DNA of 64,000 bases, taken from NCBI RefSeq assembly GCF_907164955.1, contig NZ_OU015521.1, positions 124,001-188,000 of the forward strand. Reading direction: 5' to 3'. Every line of letters starts with the position of its first letter. Within the stretch, counting starts at the first letter, position 1. The position numbers and the translations under genes were made by a program. The stretch is from Coxiella endosymbiont of Dermacentor marginatus. Its GTDB lineage: Bacteria > Pseudomonadota > Gammaproteobacteria > Coxiellales > Coxiellaceae. Below, one piece after another: positions 41,951 to 52,539 of the stretch. The notes beneath the pieces are model-generated. The model saw nothing but the letters and a program-made list of their open reading frames with translations, was not told the origin of the DNA and did not search any database.

Positions 41951-44227
41951 TTATCTTCCTGCACGAATTAAACTGCCTAAACCTACTTCTTCCAGAGCAT
42001 TTTCCATATGAAGACGAATATCTTTAGCATCATCCATTTTTAAAGCTTTTTCTAATAATTCCCTAGCTTTTTCTAACGAGAAATTACGAATAACCCATTT
42101 CACACGTGGTAATATTCGAGCGTTCATACTTAATGTATCAAATCCCATCGCTAGTAACAAAACCACAGCTAATGGATCACCAGCCATTTCTCCACAAATG
42201 CTGACTGACTTTCCTGCTTTATGCCCTGCTTTTACTACAACTTTTAGCGCTTGTAAAACTGCTGGATGTAGACCATCGTAAAGATTCGCCACTCGTGGAT
42301 TATTGCGGTCAACAGCTAATAAATATTGAATCAAATCATTGCTTCCAACAGAAAGAAAATCTACCCGTTTCGCTAACCCATAGGCTTGATAAACTGTTGC
42401 AGGTACTTCAATCATTAATCCAATTGCCGGCAATTGGATTTTCACATTTTCTTCGGTTAATTCCTTGTATGCTTGATTGATCATACGAATAGCCGTTTCT
42501 ACTTCGCTTACGGAAGTAATCATCGGTAATAACAAGGATAAATTATTTAATCCCTCGCTGGCATGTAACATTGCTCGAACTTGTTGTAAGAAAATTTCTG
42601 GATGATCTAAAGTAACTCGAATCCCCCGCCATCCTAGAAAGGGATTATCTTCTTTCACAGAGAAATAAGGTAAAATTTTATCACCCCCAATATCTAATGT
42701 ACGCATAATGACCGGTCGAGGAGCAAACGTATTTAGTAGTTGTCGATACATAATACGCTGTTCTTCTTCACTGGGAAATCGATCTCGGATCATAAAAGTC
42801 ATTTCAGTACGGTATAATCCAACACCTTCAGAACCTACGCTTAATGAAAATCCTCCCTCGATAGCTAAACCTGTGTTAACGTAAAGTGCTAACACATGCC
42901 CATCGGTTGTTTCAGCTGGTAAGTCTCGCAATAATTTTAATTCTTCGTCGAGTTGTTGCTCTTCATAAGCCAATGCTTTGAATTCTTTTTTAATTTCAGT
43001 CGAAGGCGATAAATAAATTTGGCCATTATAACCATCCACAATAAGTTCTTTTGAAGATAGTTTAAAAAGCGGAGTTCCACGCACCCCCATTACAGCCGGA
43101 AGTCCTAGGGCGCGTGCTAAAATAGCTACATGAGAATTACTTGATCCAGCCCCTGATATCACACCCTTTAAACGATCACGAGGAACTTCCATCAGAGAAG
43201 CGGGTGTCACTTCATCGCTTACTAAGATCGTATTTTTAGGATATTCCAATTCTTCTTGTTCGCTAAATTGCAAATGACTCAGGACCCTACGCCCTAAATC
43301 TCGAAAATCTGCAGCACGCTCTCGTAAACAAGCATCCCCTAAAGATTCAAAATGGAGTATGTGCTTTTTGATAACGCGTTTTAATGCCCCTTGTACCCAT
43401 TGTCCTTTTTTAATTTCAGAAATAACTTCATTAATGAAAGTGCGACTATCAAGTAAACGAAGATAAGCATCGAATAGTGCGTTTTCTGCTAAGCTAAGAG
43501 AATTTTTTGCTCGCACTTGTAATCGATGAATTTCATCGCGCGCTGCGGCAAGAGCAGTTTTAAAATCAGAAATTTCTGTCTCTATATCTGTAATTTCTTG
43601 ATCAGGAACTGCATCTAAATCTGCTGGCGGATAAACAATCGTAGCAGTTCCGATAGCCACACCTGAAGAGCCAGGTATACCGAATAAAACCATTTCTGTT
43701 TTTTTACGACGCCGCTTCTGAGCTTCCAGTGTCTCCAATGCGCCTTTAGCACGAGCGTGAGCAATTTCAGCAGCTAAATGAATGGCAACAGTGACACAGA
43801 AAGCTTCTTCTTCTTCAGAAAAAGGACAATTCTCACGCTGTTGGACCATTAATACACCTAATAATTCTCCTTGTTCAATAATGGGAATTCCTAAAAAACC
43901 ATGATATTCCTCTTCACTTAATTCAAGACAGCGTTTGAAATTGGGATGAAGAGGCGCATCCGTTAAATTAATAGGTTCTTCTCGCTCACCAATCAATCCA
44001 ATTAATCCCTCTCCAAATTTGAGACGTGCTTTACCTACTTGTTTATTGTTTAATCCTTGAGTAGCCATTAAAACGTATTCTCCGTGTACATCATCACAAA
44101 TAAAAATACTACAAGCATCAGTCGGCAAAGCCTCACACAATCGTCTAACCACAAGCGTCAATGCTTCTTCCAAATTCGGAGCAGCATTGACTTCTTGAGT
44201 AATCCGGCGAAGAATTTTTAACATCAT
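41951..44227 (-). CDS. ptsP: Phosphoenolpyruvate-protein phosphotransferase PtsP (EI-Ntr)
   Basis: PtsP takes phosphate from PEP and starts the nitrogen-type PTS relay to NPr and EIIA-Ntr, a regulatory rather than sugar-uptake system. The 758-residue protein has an N-terminal GAF domain (about 15-160, FGEGLIGLIGEREEPINL), the phospho-histidine domain with His366 in SGAGSSNSHVAILARALGLP, and the C-terminal PEP-binding barrel with EGVGLYRTEMTFM, RTLDIGGDK, SVGSNDLIQYLLAVDR and SICGEMAGDP. The rppH gene often found before it is not seen. Confidence 0.95.
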   Translation of the reverse strand: MMLKILRRITQEVNAAPNLEEALTLVVRRLCEALPTDACSIFICDDVHGEYVLMATQGLNNKQVGKARLKFGEGLIGLIGEREEPINLTDAPLHPNFKRCLELSEEEYHGFLGIPIIEQGELLGVLMVQQRENCPFSEEEEAFCVTVAIHLAAEIAHARAKGALETLEAQKRRRKKTEMVLFGIPGSSGVAIGTATIVYPPADLDAVPDQEITDIETEISDFKTALAAARDEIHRLQVRAKNSLSLAENALFDAYLRLLDSRTFINEVISEIKKGQWVQGALKRVIKKHILHFESLGDACLRERAADFRDLGRRVLSHLQFSEQEELEYPKNTILVSDEVTPASLMEVPRDRLKGVISGAGSSNSHVAILARALGLPAVMGVRGTPLFKLSSKELIVDGYNGQIYLSPSTEIKKEFKALAYEEQQLDEELKLLRDLPAETTDGHVLALYVNTGLAIEGGFSLSVGSEGVGLYRTEMTFMIRDRFPSEEEQRIMYRQLLNTFAPRPVIMRTLDIGGDKILPYFSVKEDNPFLGWRGIRVTLDHPEIFLQQVRAMLHASEGLNNLSLLLPMITSVSEVETAIRMINQAYKELTEENVKIQLPAIGLMIEVPATVYQAYGLAKRVDFLSVGSNDLIQYLLAVDRNNPRVANLYDGLHPAVLQALKVVVKAGHKAGKSVSICGEMAGDPLAVVLLLAMGFDTLSMNARILPRVKWVIRNFSLEKARELLEKALKMDDAKDIRLHMENALEEVGLGSLIRAGR

Positions 44228-44761
44228 AGTTAAATAAATTCAAAAAATTCTTTCAAAACAGTGAGATTTATCTCACATGTTCAACGTATATAAGGTCCTG
44301 TCGTGTTGTTGTAACAACAATCTGCAGGTAATATTATCCATAAACGGTGATATCAATATTGGACGCTATGTGAACAATGCGCTAGCATTCAAACCTATTG
44401 CTTCCATTAGCTTTTAAATCATGAATTTGCAAGGAGGTATTACAGTAGGTAAAATTCCCCTTAAACAATTGCCAAGTATTTAAATTTCCTATCCGGTTTA
44501 CTCATACCCACTCCACTCGGTTGTCTTAAATAAAGAAAAGTATTTTCTCCTGTTGATTAAAAACTATTTTGGCACCCTATTGAATTCACGCTTAATCAAC
44601 CTACTTACTCTACTAAACTTAATATTAACTCATTGTCGCTTTGCTAACGACTTTCCATAAACTTTTTACAAGAAAAATTTTTATCAATAACACCAACCTT
44701 TATGAATGTTAGTCATTTCAAATTCTGAATTTATCCATAACCTTTCTCCATGTTGTTCTAC
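44228..44761. other. Spacer between ptsP and the nrdA promoter
   Basis: No gene supported. The divergent layout gives room for promoters of both ptsP and nrdA. I searched the minus strand for rppH remains and found none that convince. Confidence 0.5.
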
Positions 44762-44790
44762 TTGTAATTCACACTAAAACACATTATATT
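44762..44790 (+). promoter_or_regulatory. Candidate nrdAB promoter
   Basis: TTGTAA (44762-44767) and TATATT (44785-44790) are separated by 17 bases, a good sigma-70 layout. The leader to the nrdA ATG would be about 145 bases. The -10 box lies inside the first NrdR-like box. Confidence 0.5.
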
Positions 44791-44826
44791 GTGTATAAAA
44801 ATAGGGAAAGTACCCATATGTTGTGG
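44779..44826 (+). promoter_or_regulatory. Tandem NrdR-box-like sites upstream of nrdAB
   Basis: ACACATTATATTGTGT (44779-44794) is a near-perfect match to the NrdR box consensus ACACWATATATWGTGT. A weaker match, TACCCATATGTTGTGG, begins 32 bases later (44811-44826). NrdR boxes are known to occur as pairs about three helix turns apart upstream of ribonucleotide reductase genes, and here the first overlaps the candidate -10 box, so binding would repress. The second box is degenerate. Confidence 0.6.
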
Positions 44827-44941
44827 GTTCAAGGACATGAGCTAGTTCGGTAAGGAAAGCTGCTGCTGTTCCGGATATCGAAACTTTATTCCTGATTCAA
44901 TGTTAATGGTATAAACCTAATTTTATCGGTCAGGAGACCTC

Positions 44942-45013
44942 ATGGAAATAAATACAAAACGAGACGACCAATTAACTATGGAAATAAATACAAAACGAGA
45001 CGACCAATTAGCT
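44942..45013 (+). repeat. 36-base tandem duplication at the nrdA start
   Basis: The 36 bases from 44942 are repeated at 44978-45013 with a difference only near the unit end (ACT versus GCT). Each copy encodes MEINTKRDDQL and begins with ATG. The duplication keeps the frame. Confidence 0.95.
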
Positions 45014-47806
45014 CTTGATTCTCAAACCACCGTTCCAATGAACGGTGTTCATCTCAGTCAATTACGTGTAATTAAGCATGATGGACAAGTAGTGAAATAC
45101 GATGTTAGTCGAATCATCACAGTAATAAAAAAAGCTTTCTTATTTGCAGAAGGAAAAGTAGCTCAAGATTCTAATCAAATCCAAGAAATCGTTATTAAAA
45201 TTACCAATCAAATCACTGCTATATTTCAAAAGTGCTGGCCATCCGGTGGTATTATTCATGTTGAAGCTATTCAAGACAAAATAGAACTTGTATTGACATG
45301 CGCTGGACTACATAAAGTCGCTCATGCTTACGTTCTATACAGAGAAGAATGTCGTAAGCAAAGAGAAGAGAAAAGAACATATAATTTAGAAAGTAATATC
45401 ATTCACGTGACACTTGACGATGGCGCTAAAGTCATACTGGATGATTTATGGCTAACTCACATTGTCCATTTAGCTTGTAGTGATCTAGAAAACGTAGATG
45501 CCAATAAAATCTTGATGGAAACAAAGAATAACCTATTTGATGGAGTCGCTTTGAAAGATATCTACAAAGTATTGGTAATGACTGCGCGCACGCTAGTGGA
45601 GAACGAACCGAATTACATCTATGTTGCTACACGATTACTTTTACATGATCTCTATAGCGAAGTGCTAAACGGTTTGAGCATAGATCACAATCTAATGCAC
45701 GAAGAAATAGCTAACTATTATCCTGAAGCCTTTAAAACTTTTATTCAAAAAGGAATCGAGACCGAACATTTAGACCCTAACTTAAATAAGTTCGACTTAG
45801 ATCGCCTTATCCAAGCTTTAAATCCTAAGCGTGATCAGCAATTTACTTATTTGAGTTTGCAAACACTATACGATCGTTATTTAATTCATCATCGTCAAGT
45901 ACGTATTGAATTACCTCAAGTTTTCTTTATGCGTGTAGCAATGGGGTTAGCTCAGCCGGAAGGAGAAGACCGCACTGAGCGAGCAATTGAGTTCTATAAT
46001 GTTCTGTCCTCCTTTGATTTTATGAGCTCAACACCAACATTATTTAACTCAGGCACACTCTTCCCTCAACTTTCTAGTTGCTTTTTAACTACGGTACCTG
46101 ACAGTCTAGAAGGTATTTACAGCGCTCTTAAAGATAACGCTTTGTTATCCAAATATGCTGGGGGTTTAGGAAATGACTGGTCCTCAGTACGCGCAATGGG
46201 TGCTTATATCAAAGGCACCAATGGAAAATCGTTGGGAGTCGTTCCTTTTTTAAACGTGGCTGATGCTACCGCTATTGCAGTGAACCAAGGAGGTAAGCGT
46301 AAGGGTGCTGTTTGTGCTTATTTAGAAACTTGGCACATGGATATTGAAGAATTTTTGGATTTACGTAAAAACACAGGTGATGACCGTCGCCGTACTCATG
46401 ACATGAATACTGCTAATTGGATTCCGGATTTATTTATGAAGCGCGTTTTTGAAAACGGATTCTGGACTTTGTTTTCCCCAGATGAGGTGCCTGACTTACA
46501 TGATAAATTTGGTGAATCCTTTGAAAAGACGTATGTCACATATGAAAAAAAAGCTCAGCGAGGTGAAATTCGCGCGAAAACTATGCCTGCTATTTCATTA
46601 TGGCGTAAAATTCTTAGCATGCTGTTTGAAACCGGTCATCCTTGGGTGACTTTCAAAGACGCTTGCAATTTACGATCTCCTCAGCAACATGTTGGGGTTA
46701 TTCATAGTTCTAATTTATGTACAGAGATTACTCTAAATACCTCGATAGATGAAATCGCTGTTTGCAATTTGGGTAGTATTAATCTTGTCAACTATATGAA
46801 AGAAAAAAAATTAGACGTCGAGAAATTAGAACGCACTATTAAAACAGCGATTAGAATGTTAGATAACGTCATCGATATTAATTATTACAGCGTGCCACAA
46901 GCACGTAATTCCAACCTTAAACATAGACCCATCGGTTTGGGCTTGATGGGATTCCACGATTCTTTGTATATACAAAGAATTCCTTACGCTTCTGAAGAAG
47001 CTATAAAATTTGCCGATCAAAGTATGGAAATAATTAGCTATTATGCTATTCAAGCCTCAATGGAATTAGCTAAGGAGCGTGGTGCTTACGAAACTTTCAC
47101 AGGCTCCTTGTGGAGTCAAGGCATTTTACCGATCGACTCTATTCAATTATTGAGGAAGAGTCGTGGTAAATATTTAGAACAAAATACTCATCAAACTTTA
47201 AATTGGGACCAGTTACGTCAGCAAGTACAGACTTATGGGCTACGTAATTCCAATATCATAGCAATTGCGCCAACAGCAACGATCTCCAATATTTGTGGCG
47301 CTTCTCAATCCATTGAACCAACTTATCAGAACCTATTTGTTAAATCGAATTTATCGGGCGAATTTACGGTCATAAATCCCTATTTGGTCAAAGAACTTAA
47401 GAGTCGTCATTTATGGGATAGTGTTATGGTACATGACCTTAAATACTATAATGGTAGTGTACAAAAAATAGATCGTATTCCTTCAGATCTTAAGGAGTTG
47501 TATGCGACCGCATTTGAAGTAGAACCACGATGGTTAATAGAAGCGGCATCGCGACGACAAAAGTGGATTGATCAGGCGCAATCGCTTAACTTATATATGG
47601 CAGAACCTTCAGGTAAAAAACTCGATATTCTTTATCGTATGGCCTGGTTGCGTGGATTAAAAACAACCTATTATCTACGCAGTATGGGAGCTACCGGAAC
47701 AGAAAAGGCAACCATCCACGATGCGACATTGAATGCGGTTACTAACCAAACTACTCAAAATATGTGTTCAATTAGTGATAACTCTGATTGTGAAGTATGT
47801 CAATGA
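44942..47806 (+). CDS. nrdA: Ribonucleoside-diphosphate reductase subunit alpha, class Ia
   Basis: NrdA reduces ribonucleoside diphosphates to deoxy forms with NrdB. The 954-residue protein is long because it seems to carry two N-terminal ATP-cone domains (RVIKHDGQVVKYDVSRIITV and VTLDDGAKVILDDLWLTHIV), as in Pseudomonas NrdA. The catalytic barrel has SCFLTTVPDSLEGIYSAL, NLCTEITL, CNLGSINL and ATATISNICG; the redox pair is Cys950 and Cys953 (CEVC) at the tail. AGGAG five bases before the first ATG supports that start. The first 12 codons are an almost exact tandem duplication (36 bases), so a second ATG lies at 44978. Confidence 0.96.
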   Translation: MEINTKRDDQLTMEINTKRDDQLALDSQTTVPMNGVHLSQLRVIKHDGQVVKYDVSRIITVIKKAFLFAEGKVAQDSNQIQEIVIKITNQITAIFQKCWPSGGIIHVEAIQDKIELVLTCAGLHKVAHAYVLYREECRKQREEKRTYNLESNIIHVTLDDGAKVILDDLWLTHIVHLACSDLENVDANKILMETKNNLFDGVALKDIYKVLVMTARTLVENEPNYIYVATRLLLHDLYSEVLNGLSIDHNLMHEEIANYYPEAFKTFIQKGIETEHLDPNLNKFDLDRLIQALNPKRDQQFTYLSLQTLYDRYLIHHRQVRIELPQVFFMRVAMGLAQPEGEDRTERAIEFYNVLSSFDFMSSTPTLFNSGTLFPQLSSCFLTTVPDSLEGIYSALKDNALLSKYAGGLGNDWSSVRAMGAYIKGTNGKSLGVVPFLNVADATAIAVNQGGKRKGAVCAYLETWHMDIEEFLDLRKNTGDDRRRTHDMNTANWIPDLFMKRVFENGFWTLFSPDEVPDLHDKFGESFEKTYVTYEKKAQRGEIRAKTMPAISLWRKILSMLFETGHPWVTFKDACNLRSPQQHVGVIHSSNLCTEITLNTSIDEIAVCNLGSINLVNYMKEKKLDVEKLERTIKTAIRMLDNVIDINYYSVPQARNSNLKHRPIGLGLMGFHDSLYIQRIPYASEEAIKFADQSMEIISYYAIQASMELAKERGAYETFTGSLWSQGILPIDSIQLLRKSRGKYLEQNTHQTLNWDQLRQQVQTYGLRNSNIIAIAPTATISNICGASQSIEPTYQNLFVKSNLSGEFTVINPYLVKELKSRHLWDSVMVHDLKYYNGSVQKIDRIPSDLKELYATAFEVEPRWLIEAASRRQKWIDQAQSLNLYMAEPSGKKLDILYRMAWLRGLKTTYYLRSMGATGTEKATIHDATLNAVTNQTTQNMCSISDNSDCEVCQ

Positions 47807-47930
47807 GACGTAGGCTCAATCCATCAAGTCGTCATTTTTAAGAGTGGAAATTCGAAGGAAAAAACAATAATGCCGTATCACCTCTCGTTTTTAAAAATAG
47901 AGCATCCGAACTAAATTAAGGAGAGCACAA

Positions 47931-49172
47931 ATGTCAAATCAACAAGAAACAAGAAACCTGCTTGACTGGGATGATTATTATGATCCAGATGTCTTATTAA
48001 GTGATACTTTAGAGAAACAGCTTGGAAATAAGCAAACTTCTCTTTTTAGAGGCAAATCCAATGCAGAAAATGAAGATAGTGACAAAAAATCTGACAGCAG
48101 CAATGCCACTTACAGTGGAGCAACAGGTTTAGAAAAGCTTGAGATGGGAGCAGCACGAATCCAAGTGGATGACAAAAAAATTATTAATTGTCGCGCTGAT
48201 CTTAATCAATTGGTCCCCCTCAAGTACAAATGGGCATGGCAAAAATATTTATCTGGTTGTGCCAATCACTGGATGCCAAATGAGATAAATATGGCAGCAG
48301 ACATTACTCTATGGAAAGATCCTCATGGTCTAACTGAAGACGAACGGAAGATCGTGAAGCAAAGTCTTGGATTCTTCTCAACTGCGGATTCTTTGGTAGC
48401 TAATAATCTAGTTCTAGTAATATACCAACATATTACCAATCCTGAATGCCGTCAATATTTATTGCGTCAAGCATTTGAAGAAGCACTACATACGCATGCC
48501 TATCAGCACATCATTGAAAGTTTAGGATTAGATGAGGCAGAGGTTTTTAACATGTATCGAGAATTACCAGCAGTCGCTAAAAAATCCGTGTGGGCCTTAC
48601 CTTTCACGCAAAGTCTTGCATATCCTGCTTTTAAACCTGGAACTCTAGAAAATGATCGTCGTTTAATGCGAGATTTAATTGCATTCTATGTAGTTTTTGA
48701 AGGACTTTTCTTCTATGTAGGCTTTACTCAAATTCTGGCAATGGGACGACGTGGTAAAATGACTGGCACCTCTGAGCAATTTCAATATATTTTGCGCGAT
48801 GAATCAATGCATGTAAATTTTGGAATTGATGTGATTAATCAAATTAAAATTGAAAATCCGCATTTATGGACGCAAGATTTTCAAGAAGAAGTTATTGAGA
48901 TGATTCTCGATGGTGTAGAGCTTGAATATCAGTATGCTAAGGACACTATGCCACGAGGCATTTTAGGATTAAATGCCGAAATGTTTAAAGATTATCTGCA
49001 ATATATTGCTAATCGTCGTTTTTCTCAAATTGGCTTACCTGAACAATTTCCTGGTGCTAGAAATACTTTTCTCTGGATGAGTGAAATGATGGATCTTAAA
49101 AAAGAAAAAAACTTTTTTGAAACTCGTGTGATTGAATATCAATCTGGTGGTACGCTAAGATGGGACAAATAA
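47931..49172 (+). CDS. nrdB: Ribonucleoside-diphosphate reductase subunit beta, class Ia
   Basis: NrdB holds the diiron-tyrosyl radical cofactor that starts catalysis in NrdA. The 413-residue protein has iron-ligand motifs [18 protein letters not shown] and [14 protein letters not shown], and an additional acidic N-terminal region (residues 1-70, [12 protein letters not shown] and a Ser/Asp-rich stretch) not found in E. coli NrdB. AAGGAG precedes the ATG. It lies 124 bases after nrdA; cotranscription is likely. Confidence 0.96.
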   Translation: MSNQQETRNLLDWDDYYDPDVLLSDTLEKQLGNKQTSLFRGKSNAENEDSDKKSDSSNATYSGATGLEKLEMGAARIQVDDKKIINCRADLNQLVPLKYKWAWQKYLSGCANHWMPNEINMAADITLWKDPHGLTEDERKIVKQSLGFFSTADSLVANNLVLVIYQHITNPECRQYLLRQAFEEALHTHAYQHIIESLGLDEAEVFNMYRELPAVAKKSVWALPFTQSLAYPAFKPGTLENDRRLMRDLIAFYVVFEGLFFYVGFTQILAMGRRGKMTGTSEQFQYILRDESMHVNFGIDVINQIKIENPHLWTQDFQEEVIEMILDGVELEYQYAKDTMPRGILGLNAEMFKDYLQYIANRRFSQIGLPEQFPGARNTFLWMSEMMDLKKEKNFFETRVIEYQSGGTLRWDK

Positions 49173-49403
49173 AGGATATTAAGAAGGCTGTTACATCTAA
49201 ACAAACTGTATGAATAAATAAGGGAGAGCAAGTAGTTGCCTGTGTTGGAAGGAAAAAAATTTTTCATTACTTTAGTAGTTATTACCCTATATTTTCTTGA
49301 CTTAAGAGGTTTTCTTGCACAAAATTGCTTACACTGATTTCTCTTGCTCTATCTTGCAACTCCCGATACTATTCAAAGCTATTTGTCGTTAGCTGAGAGA
49401 AAT

Positions 49404-51179
49404 ATGCGTACGCATTATACTAATAAGGTCAGTTCAGCATTAATCGGGCAGACTATTACTCTTTCAGGTTGGGTTCATCGTCGTCGAGATCATGGAGGGT
49501 TGATTTTTATCGACTTACGTGATCGAGAAGGATTAGTTCAGCTCGTTTGCAATCCTACCAAACCATCAGTCTTTAAAATTGCAGAAAACTTACGAAATGA
49601 ATATGTCATCAGCGTTAAAGGAACGGTTCAAAAACGGCCAAAAGGGACAATCAATCCAGATATTACATCTGGTGAAGTTGAGATAGCGGCAACACATATG
49701 ATTTTATTGAATAAATCTAAACCGTTACCTTTTAATATCGATGCATATCAAGAAATCAGCGAAGAAGTTCGTCTGAAGTACCGCTATCTCGATTTACGAA
49801 GACCCGATATAGCTCATCGTCTTAAAATGCGTTCCTATATCGTTCGAGAAATTCGACATTTTTTGGAGGCGCGTGGCTTTTTAGACGTAGAAACGCCCAT
49901 GTTAATTAAATCTACGCCTGAAGGTGCACGAGATTATCTTGTTCCTAGTCGAACTCAACACGGTCATTTTTTTGCATTACCACAATCGCCACAAATTTTT
50001 AAAGAAATGTTGATGGTTGCAGGTTTTGATCGATATTACCAAATCGTTCGTTGCTTTCGTGATGAAGATCTCCGAGCCGATCGCCAGCCTGAATTTACTC
50101 AGCTCGATTTGGAAATGGCATTTGTAGAAGAGAAAGATATACAAAACCTCATGGAAGAATTAATCCGTTATTTATTTTCTACCTTTTTAAAGGTGGACTT
50201 ACCTAATCCTTTTCCACGTATGACTTATGCGGAAGCAATTAAAAACTATAGTACAGACAGACCTGATCTTCGCAATCCTTTGAGATTTGTTGATGTTACA
50301 GATCTAATGAAAGCTGTTGAATTTAAAGTCTTTAGAGAGTCAACCAATGATCCGCAAGGGCGCGTAGTTGCTTTACGTTTACCGAAAGGCGCTGAATTAT
50401 CGCGAAAAGCAATTGACGATTACACACAATTCGTAAGTGTCTATGGTGCTAAGGGACTAGCTTATATTAAAGTGGAGAATATCAATCGAGGTTGCAAAGA
50501 ACTCCTCCAATCGCCCATTCGGAAATTTCTTCCGGAAAAAATCATTTCAGAACTTCTACTTCGCACACAAGCACAAAACGGCGACTTAATATTTTTCGGT
50601 GCTGATAAAGCAAAAATCGTCAATGAATCGCTAAATGCTTTACGTGAACGATTATGTGCGGATCGTAATTTGTATGTAGGATCATGGAAACCTCTATGGA
50701 TAATAGATTTCCCCATGTTTAAACGCGAAGGTTCTGGAAATTGGCAAGCACTGCATCATCCCTTCACAGCTCCTCAAGATACAAACCCAACTAAAGTTAT
50801 GGCTTACCCAGAGGCATCGCTTTCACGCGCTTATGATATGGTTCTTAATGGGAGTGAAATTGGAGGCGGTTCAATTCGTATTAATGATATTGACATGCAG
50901 TACGCGATATTAAAAATTTTGGGTATTTCAAAAGAAATAGCTGAAACACAGTTAGGGTACTTATTGACAGCATTACAATTTGGGTGTCCGCCCATGGGCG
51001 GTATTGCCTTTGGATTGGATCGACTGATAGCTGTCATGACTGGTGCTTCTTCCATTCGTGATGTAATTGCTTTCCCAAAAACCCAAACAGCACAATGCCC
51101 TCTAACAAACGCACCTGCTCCTGTTGAAATTCAACAATTAGAAACTTTGGGGCTTAAGGTAAGTAAATACGGAAAATAG
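49404..51179 (+). CDS. aspS: Aspartyl-tRNA synthetase
   Basis: A class II synthetase of 591 residues, bacterial type. The N-terminal anticodon-binding OB-fold has SGWVHRRRDHGGLIFIDLRD; motif 2 is RCFRDEDLRADRQPEFTQLD; a GAD insertion domain follows (about residues 280-420); motif 3 is GGIAFGLDRLIAVM. The ATG at 49404 gives the usual family length, starting MRTHYTNKV; the frame is open to 49344. Whether it also charges tRNA(Asn), with repair by GatCAB, cannot be told here. Confidence 0.95.
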   Translation: MRTHYTNKVSSALIGQTITLSGWVHRRRDHGGLIFIDLRDREGLVQLVCNPTKPSVFKIAENLRNEYVISVKGTVQKRPKGTINPDITSGEVEIAATHMILLNKSKPLPFNIDAYQEISEEVRLKYRYLDLRRPDIAHRLKMRSYIVREIRHFLEARGFLDVETPMLIKSTPEGARDYLVPSRTQHGHFFALPQSPQIFKEMLMVAGFDRYYQIVRCFRDEDLRADRQPEFTQLDLEMAFVEEKDIQNLMEELIRYLFSTFLKVDLPNPFPRMTYAEAIKNYSTDRPDLRNPLRFVDVTDLMKAVEFKVFRESTNDPQGRVVALRLPKGAELSRKAIDDYTQFVSVYGAKGLAYIKVENINRGCKELLQSPIRKFLPEKIISELLLRTQAQNGDLIFFGADKAKIVNESLNALRERLCADRNLYVGSWKPLWIIDFPMFKREGSGNWQALHHPFTAPQDTNPTKVMAYPEASLSRAYDMVLNGSEIGGGSIRINDIDMQYAILKILGISKEIAETQLGYLLTALQFGCPPMGGIAFGLDRLIAVMTGASSIRDVIAFPKTQTAQCPLTNAPAPVEIQQLETLGLKVSKYGK

Positions 51180-51429
51180 ATAAATTGTGTTGAACATATT
51201 AAGCGACTGCTATTAAACACACGACAGTTTATTAAGACGCTACTAAACCACAACAAGCTTTTCACTGATTCACAAAATTATCATAGCTACTCGTTTGAAT
51301 AACAAAAGTACGAATTCCAATGCCTGTTTTCAAGCATTACAGCAGTCAACAAAACATTTTACACTAATATGCTAAAAGACATTAATTAATCTATTAAACA
51401 AGAACACTTTTGATAGTTTAAAAGTTCAC
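51180..51429. other. Spacer, probably decayed 5' part of yebC
   Basis: No intact gene; the first half of yebC would be expected here, but no convincing match remains. Confidence 0.4.
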
Positions 51430-51909
51430 TATGAAAAGTGAATATGGATTTGAGGCATAAGCTTTTATAATGAATTATTTAGTCAATATCATCATACTAC
51501 AATGACGGAAGTATGCTATATCTTCAATAAATTCGGTGATATATGTAGAAATAAAGGGATTGTTGTTTATCTTTATTAAACAAAAGCCTATATGTAATCT
51601 TGATTCAGAGAACTAGTTAAAGAAAAAATGATGGAATTCGCTTTAGGGATGGCCTTTTTCTGCACCTTAGTATTACGGATGAGAAGAAAATAAATGACGA
51701 TTTATCGTATTATTGAGTGTGTTAAAAGTGTGAGGACATTTAAAAATGTATGTACAGCATATGCTTCCAATTTTATTTCTTTTCACGTTAAAATTACCAA
51801 ATGCTTATCTTCATGCAATTAAACTTGATATAAAATCGCAGAAAAAATGGAACGATTGACAAAAATATGGAAGATCTGAAATGATGTTCGAAATGTTTAT
51901 TCTAGATAA
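51430..51909 (+). pseudogene. YebC/PmpR family protein remnant
   Basis: Between aspS and ruvC, the normal place of yebC, the plus strand shows AFIMNYLVN, then TMTEVCYIFNKFGDI and NKGIVVYLY before a stop (compare AVIVECLTDN, TVAEVRHAFNKYGGN and GSVAYLF), MMEFALGMAFF (compare LMEAALEAGA), and finally KIAEKMERLTKIW and NDVRNVYSR ending at 51909 (compare AEKMERLIEML and DDVQNVYSN). Several stops and frame changes are present. YebC proteins are regulators or ribosome-associated factors that help translate proline stretches. Confidence 0.85.
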
Positions 51910-51934
51910 GATTGAAGAAGGTTAGAATGGTAGA

Positions 51935-52438
51935 ATGAACCAATCAAAGCGCATCATCATTGGTATCGATCCAGGATTACGCATTACCGGTTACGGGGTT
52001 ATTTGGTCAAAAGGTTCTCAGCAGGGTTGTATAACATTCGGACAAATCAAAACTCGGGCTAAGTCTTTGAATGGTCGACTTCACCAAATTGAAGAAGAGT
52101 TACGTAACATCATCAGTACTTATCAACCTAACGAATCTGCTATAGAACAAGTGTTCACTTTTTATAATCATCAGTCAGCTCTAAAACTGGGACAGGCTCG
52201 TGGGGCCGCTTTAGTAGCTACATCTGTTTATGCCCTTCCTGTAGCCGAATATAGCGCTCGTCAAATTAAGCAAGCTGTTGTGGGTTATGGGGCAGCTACA
52301 AAAGCGCAAGTACAACATATGATTCGAATACTGCTACAATTAGAAAAAGTGCCATCAGCCGATGCGGCTGATGCGTTGGCGATTGCTTTATGTCACGCAA
52401 TCAGCTTCCGTTTGAACAAAAAATTAATGCGTGCATAA
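51935..52438 (+). CDS. ruvC: Crossover junction endodeoxyribonuclease RuvC
   Basis: RuvC resolves Holliday junctions. The 167-residue protein has all four catalytic acids: Asp12 ([12 protein letters not shown]), Glu71 (AIEQVF), Asp143 and Asp146 ([14 protein letters not shown]), each shifted by five from E. coli. It is the first gene of ruvC-ruvA-ruvB, with a 101-base gap to ruvA. Confidence 0.96.
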   Translation: MNQSKRIIIGIDPGLRITGYGVIWSKGSQQGCITFGQIKTRAKSLNGRLHQIEEELRNIISTYQPNESAIEQVFTFYNHQSALKLGQARGAALVATSVYALPVAEYSARQIKQAVVGYGAATKAQVQHMIRILLQLEKVPSADAADALAIALCHAISFRLNKKLMRA

Positions 52439-52539
52439 TAAATTTTCTACTGGTTAAATGATTTCGAGAGTAAAGAGAATCGGTTTTAATCAAGAAGAAT
52501 TTCCTCAGCGCAGTTAAATAAATAAGTAAGAAGAGAAAT

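Noticed and set aside
44820-44880. Possible tRNA-like segment with GGGTTCAAGG
   Set aside because: No cloverleaf or acceptor pairing could be built around it.
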